From: Zygnema circumcarinatum
Lineage: Eukaryota; Streptophyta; Zygnematophyceae; Zygnematales; Zygnemataceae
DNA length: 64,000 nt
Assembly: GCA_037447605.1 (NCBI GenBank)
Contig: CM074811.1
Span: forward strand, 985,024-1,049,023
Reading direction: 5' to 3'
The position numbers and the translations under genes were made by a program. The notes under the pieces are model-generated. The model ran no database searches, was not told where the DNA came from, and worked only from the letters and a program-made list of their open reading frames with translations. Positions 62,574 to 64,000 of this stretch are shown here, in pieces. The number at the start of each line of letters is the position of its first letter. Within the stretch, counting starts at the first letter, position 1.

Positions 62574-64000
62574 GGCTTCTAGAGAGCCATTTCATTTGAG
62601 TGAGGATGGGTTTTTCCCTTTTTAATTGGATGCAGTTAATTGGTGAGCAGTCGTTACTGCATTCGGATCTCAGAGTAGGGACTGGCTCGTTTAGTTTAGG
62701 GGGCTGGAGGCACACCATTGGGAGGGAGAGCGAAAGGTTCTATCTTCACTGTTGTCTGTAAAGAAGCGTCAGGTTTTTGTGTATATGCAGCGCTTGCCTT
62801 TCTGTATCGCTTCTTTTTTATTGGAAGGGGACACAACCAAACAGAAAATGTGTACCCATCACTACAAAGAAGCTTTTGAGCTTTTTTTTAGGCATGTCGA
62901 TGGGAATGTTCTCATATGCTTCTCACAGGAGGGACCAAGGAGAGGAGAAACGAGAGAGGGGGCGAGGGAGAGATGGCGAGAGCGGGAGGGGCAGAGGGAG
63001 AGGGGGGACTTGTAATATGGAAGGAGAGGAGGACCGGGAGAGGAGTGGGGGAGGGAGACTTGATCTAAAAGTGAGAGAGCGGGAGAAGAGAGGAAGAGAG
63101 GGGGACGGACCGAAGGAGGCCAAGGGAGGATGGGGAGAGAACACACAGGTCAAACAATGACGGCATGAAATTTAATACTGTAAATGAACAGTATAAATCT
63201 ACAATGCAAAATAGAACTGTGGTATAAGGTTTTAACTTAGCTTAATCTGGCACTGAATTAACCGGAAAACAAGACTCCGTTTTTGCATATTGCAGCAGTT
63301 CGCAAACTCTGGCAGCTTGAAGTCTCTCTGAGAGAAGATCAAGATTAAAAAAGAGCAAATTACAACCTTGTCCTGTTCCAGACTCTGTACACGATCGTCC
63401 TCTCTCTTCCATATATCTCTCTACCCTCTCACTCTCCCCCTTCTCTCTCTCCTCCCTCTCTTCCTCCCTCTCGTTTCTGTACATTCCCGCAGTTCACCGA
63501 AGCCAGAATCCATAGAAATCCCACCCACGCCGCTTTCCTGCAACATCCCCATCCTCAAGAAAAGAAGTGTCAGTGACACAAAGAAACTCACAACTTCAAT
63601 TATATACTCTTTGTGATGACAATATTCCCAAGACACGTTACTTTGAATACAAGGGACAAAATGGGTCTGATTCTCGTACTGCAAACCGCTGATCCCCGTT
63701 CCCTCGCTATCGTTCCCGCTTCGGCTCCACTCATTTAGCTCGCCTCAACAAATACCTGTATGAGCAAATCACATAGAAACAACTCTCCTCCGTTTCAATC
63801 AACTTTACGGAACTTCACAGTTTTTCCAAGTACAAGATTTCTGCATGCATATCTGACTGACTTAATGTATCACTAAGGATGACTGCGTGTTTCCTCGAGG
63901 CTTCTAAAACTTCATTTCGGTGTGCACGCTCTGAACTGTTCTATGCTACATACAAATTTCCGTCACGTACGGTTAAACTGCATTGGCTACATGGAAACAG
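62574..64000. other. gene-free end of window
   Basis: GA-rich (about 62930-63110) and CT-rich (about 63400-63475) tracts and AT-rich sequence. No frame has recognisable homology or convincing splice partners on either strand. Confidence 0.5.

Noticed and set aside
63242-63684. Minus-strand frames near the window end
   Set aside because: They are partly CT/GA low complexity and have no recognisable domain or exon partner.

Overview
The window is nuclear DNA of a plant-lineage eukaryote. Every recognisable gene is split by GT-AG introns, and the gene set is green-plant in character: a filament-like plant protein, a plant cysteine oxidase, three receptor-like cytoplasmic kinases with N-terminal acylation signals, a plant-type EDRF1 homologue, a LAG1/LOH ceramide synthase, adenosine kinase and an F-box/MYND protein. 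Plant telo-box sequence (AAACCCTA-like) is also present. A streptophyte, perhaps a charophyte alga, fits best; the exact taxon is a guess. Splice models were read by eye. For nine genes the exon phases close exactly from ATG to stop, except for one apparent frameshift in the F-box gene and an unresolved N-terminus in the filament-like protein gene.

Layout. 0-5.2 kb: filament-like plant protein (FPP) gene on the minus strand, with a candidate extra 3' exon at 237-1010. 6.0-7.1 kb: a terminal-inverted-repeat element carrying a zinc-knuckle remnant. 7.5-7.9 kb: an unassigned minus-strand exon. 8.9-11.7 kb: plant cysteine oxidase (minus). 12-15.4 kb: gene-free, with GTAC-rich and CCATTGG-rich arrays and a small MITE inside an 18-bp minisatellite. 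15.4-33.8 kb: three tandem minus-strand kinase genes (here A, B, C), each with six exons and the same intron phases, separated by repeat-filled spacers. 34-39.4 kb: a nest of dispersed repeats and MITE-like foldback elements, two with perfect 8-bp target duplications. 39.7-47.2 kb: EDRF1 homologue (plus). 48.5-50.6 kb: ceramide synthase (minus), divergent from adenosine kinase at 51.5-56.0 kb (plus). 58.8-62.5 kb: F-box/MYND gene (plus). 62.5-64 kb: no gene seen.

The genes do not form a pathway; this is ordinary eukaryotic gene spacing. What links them is the non-coding layer. Clusters of GTAC-core palindromes lie roughly 0.3-0.7 kb upstream of most start codons. CCATTGG arrays recur in several upstream regions. 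Some introns start with a polypurine tract and end with a polypyrimidine tract on the sense strand. Related MITEs are scattered between the genes. These are the parts most worth a second look.
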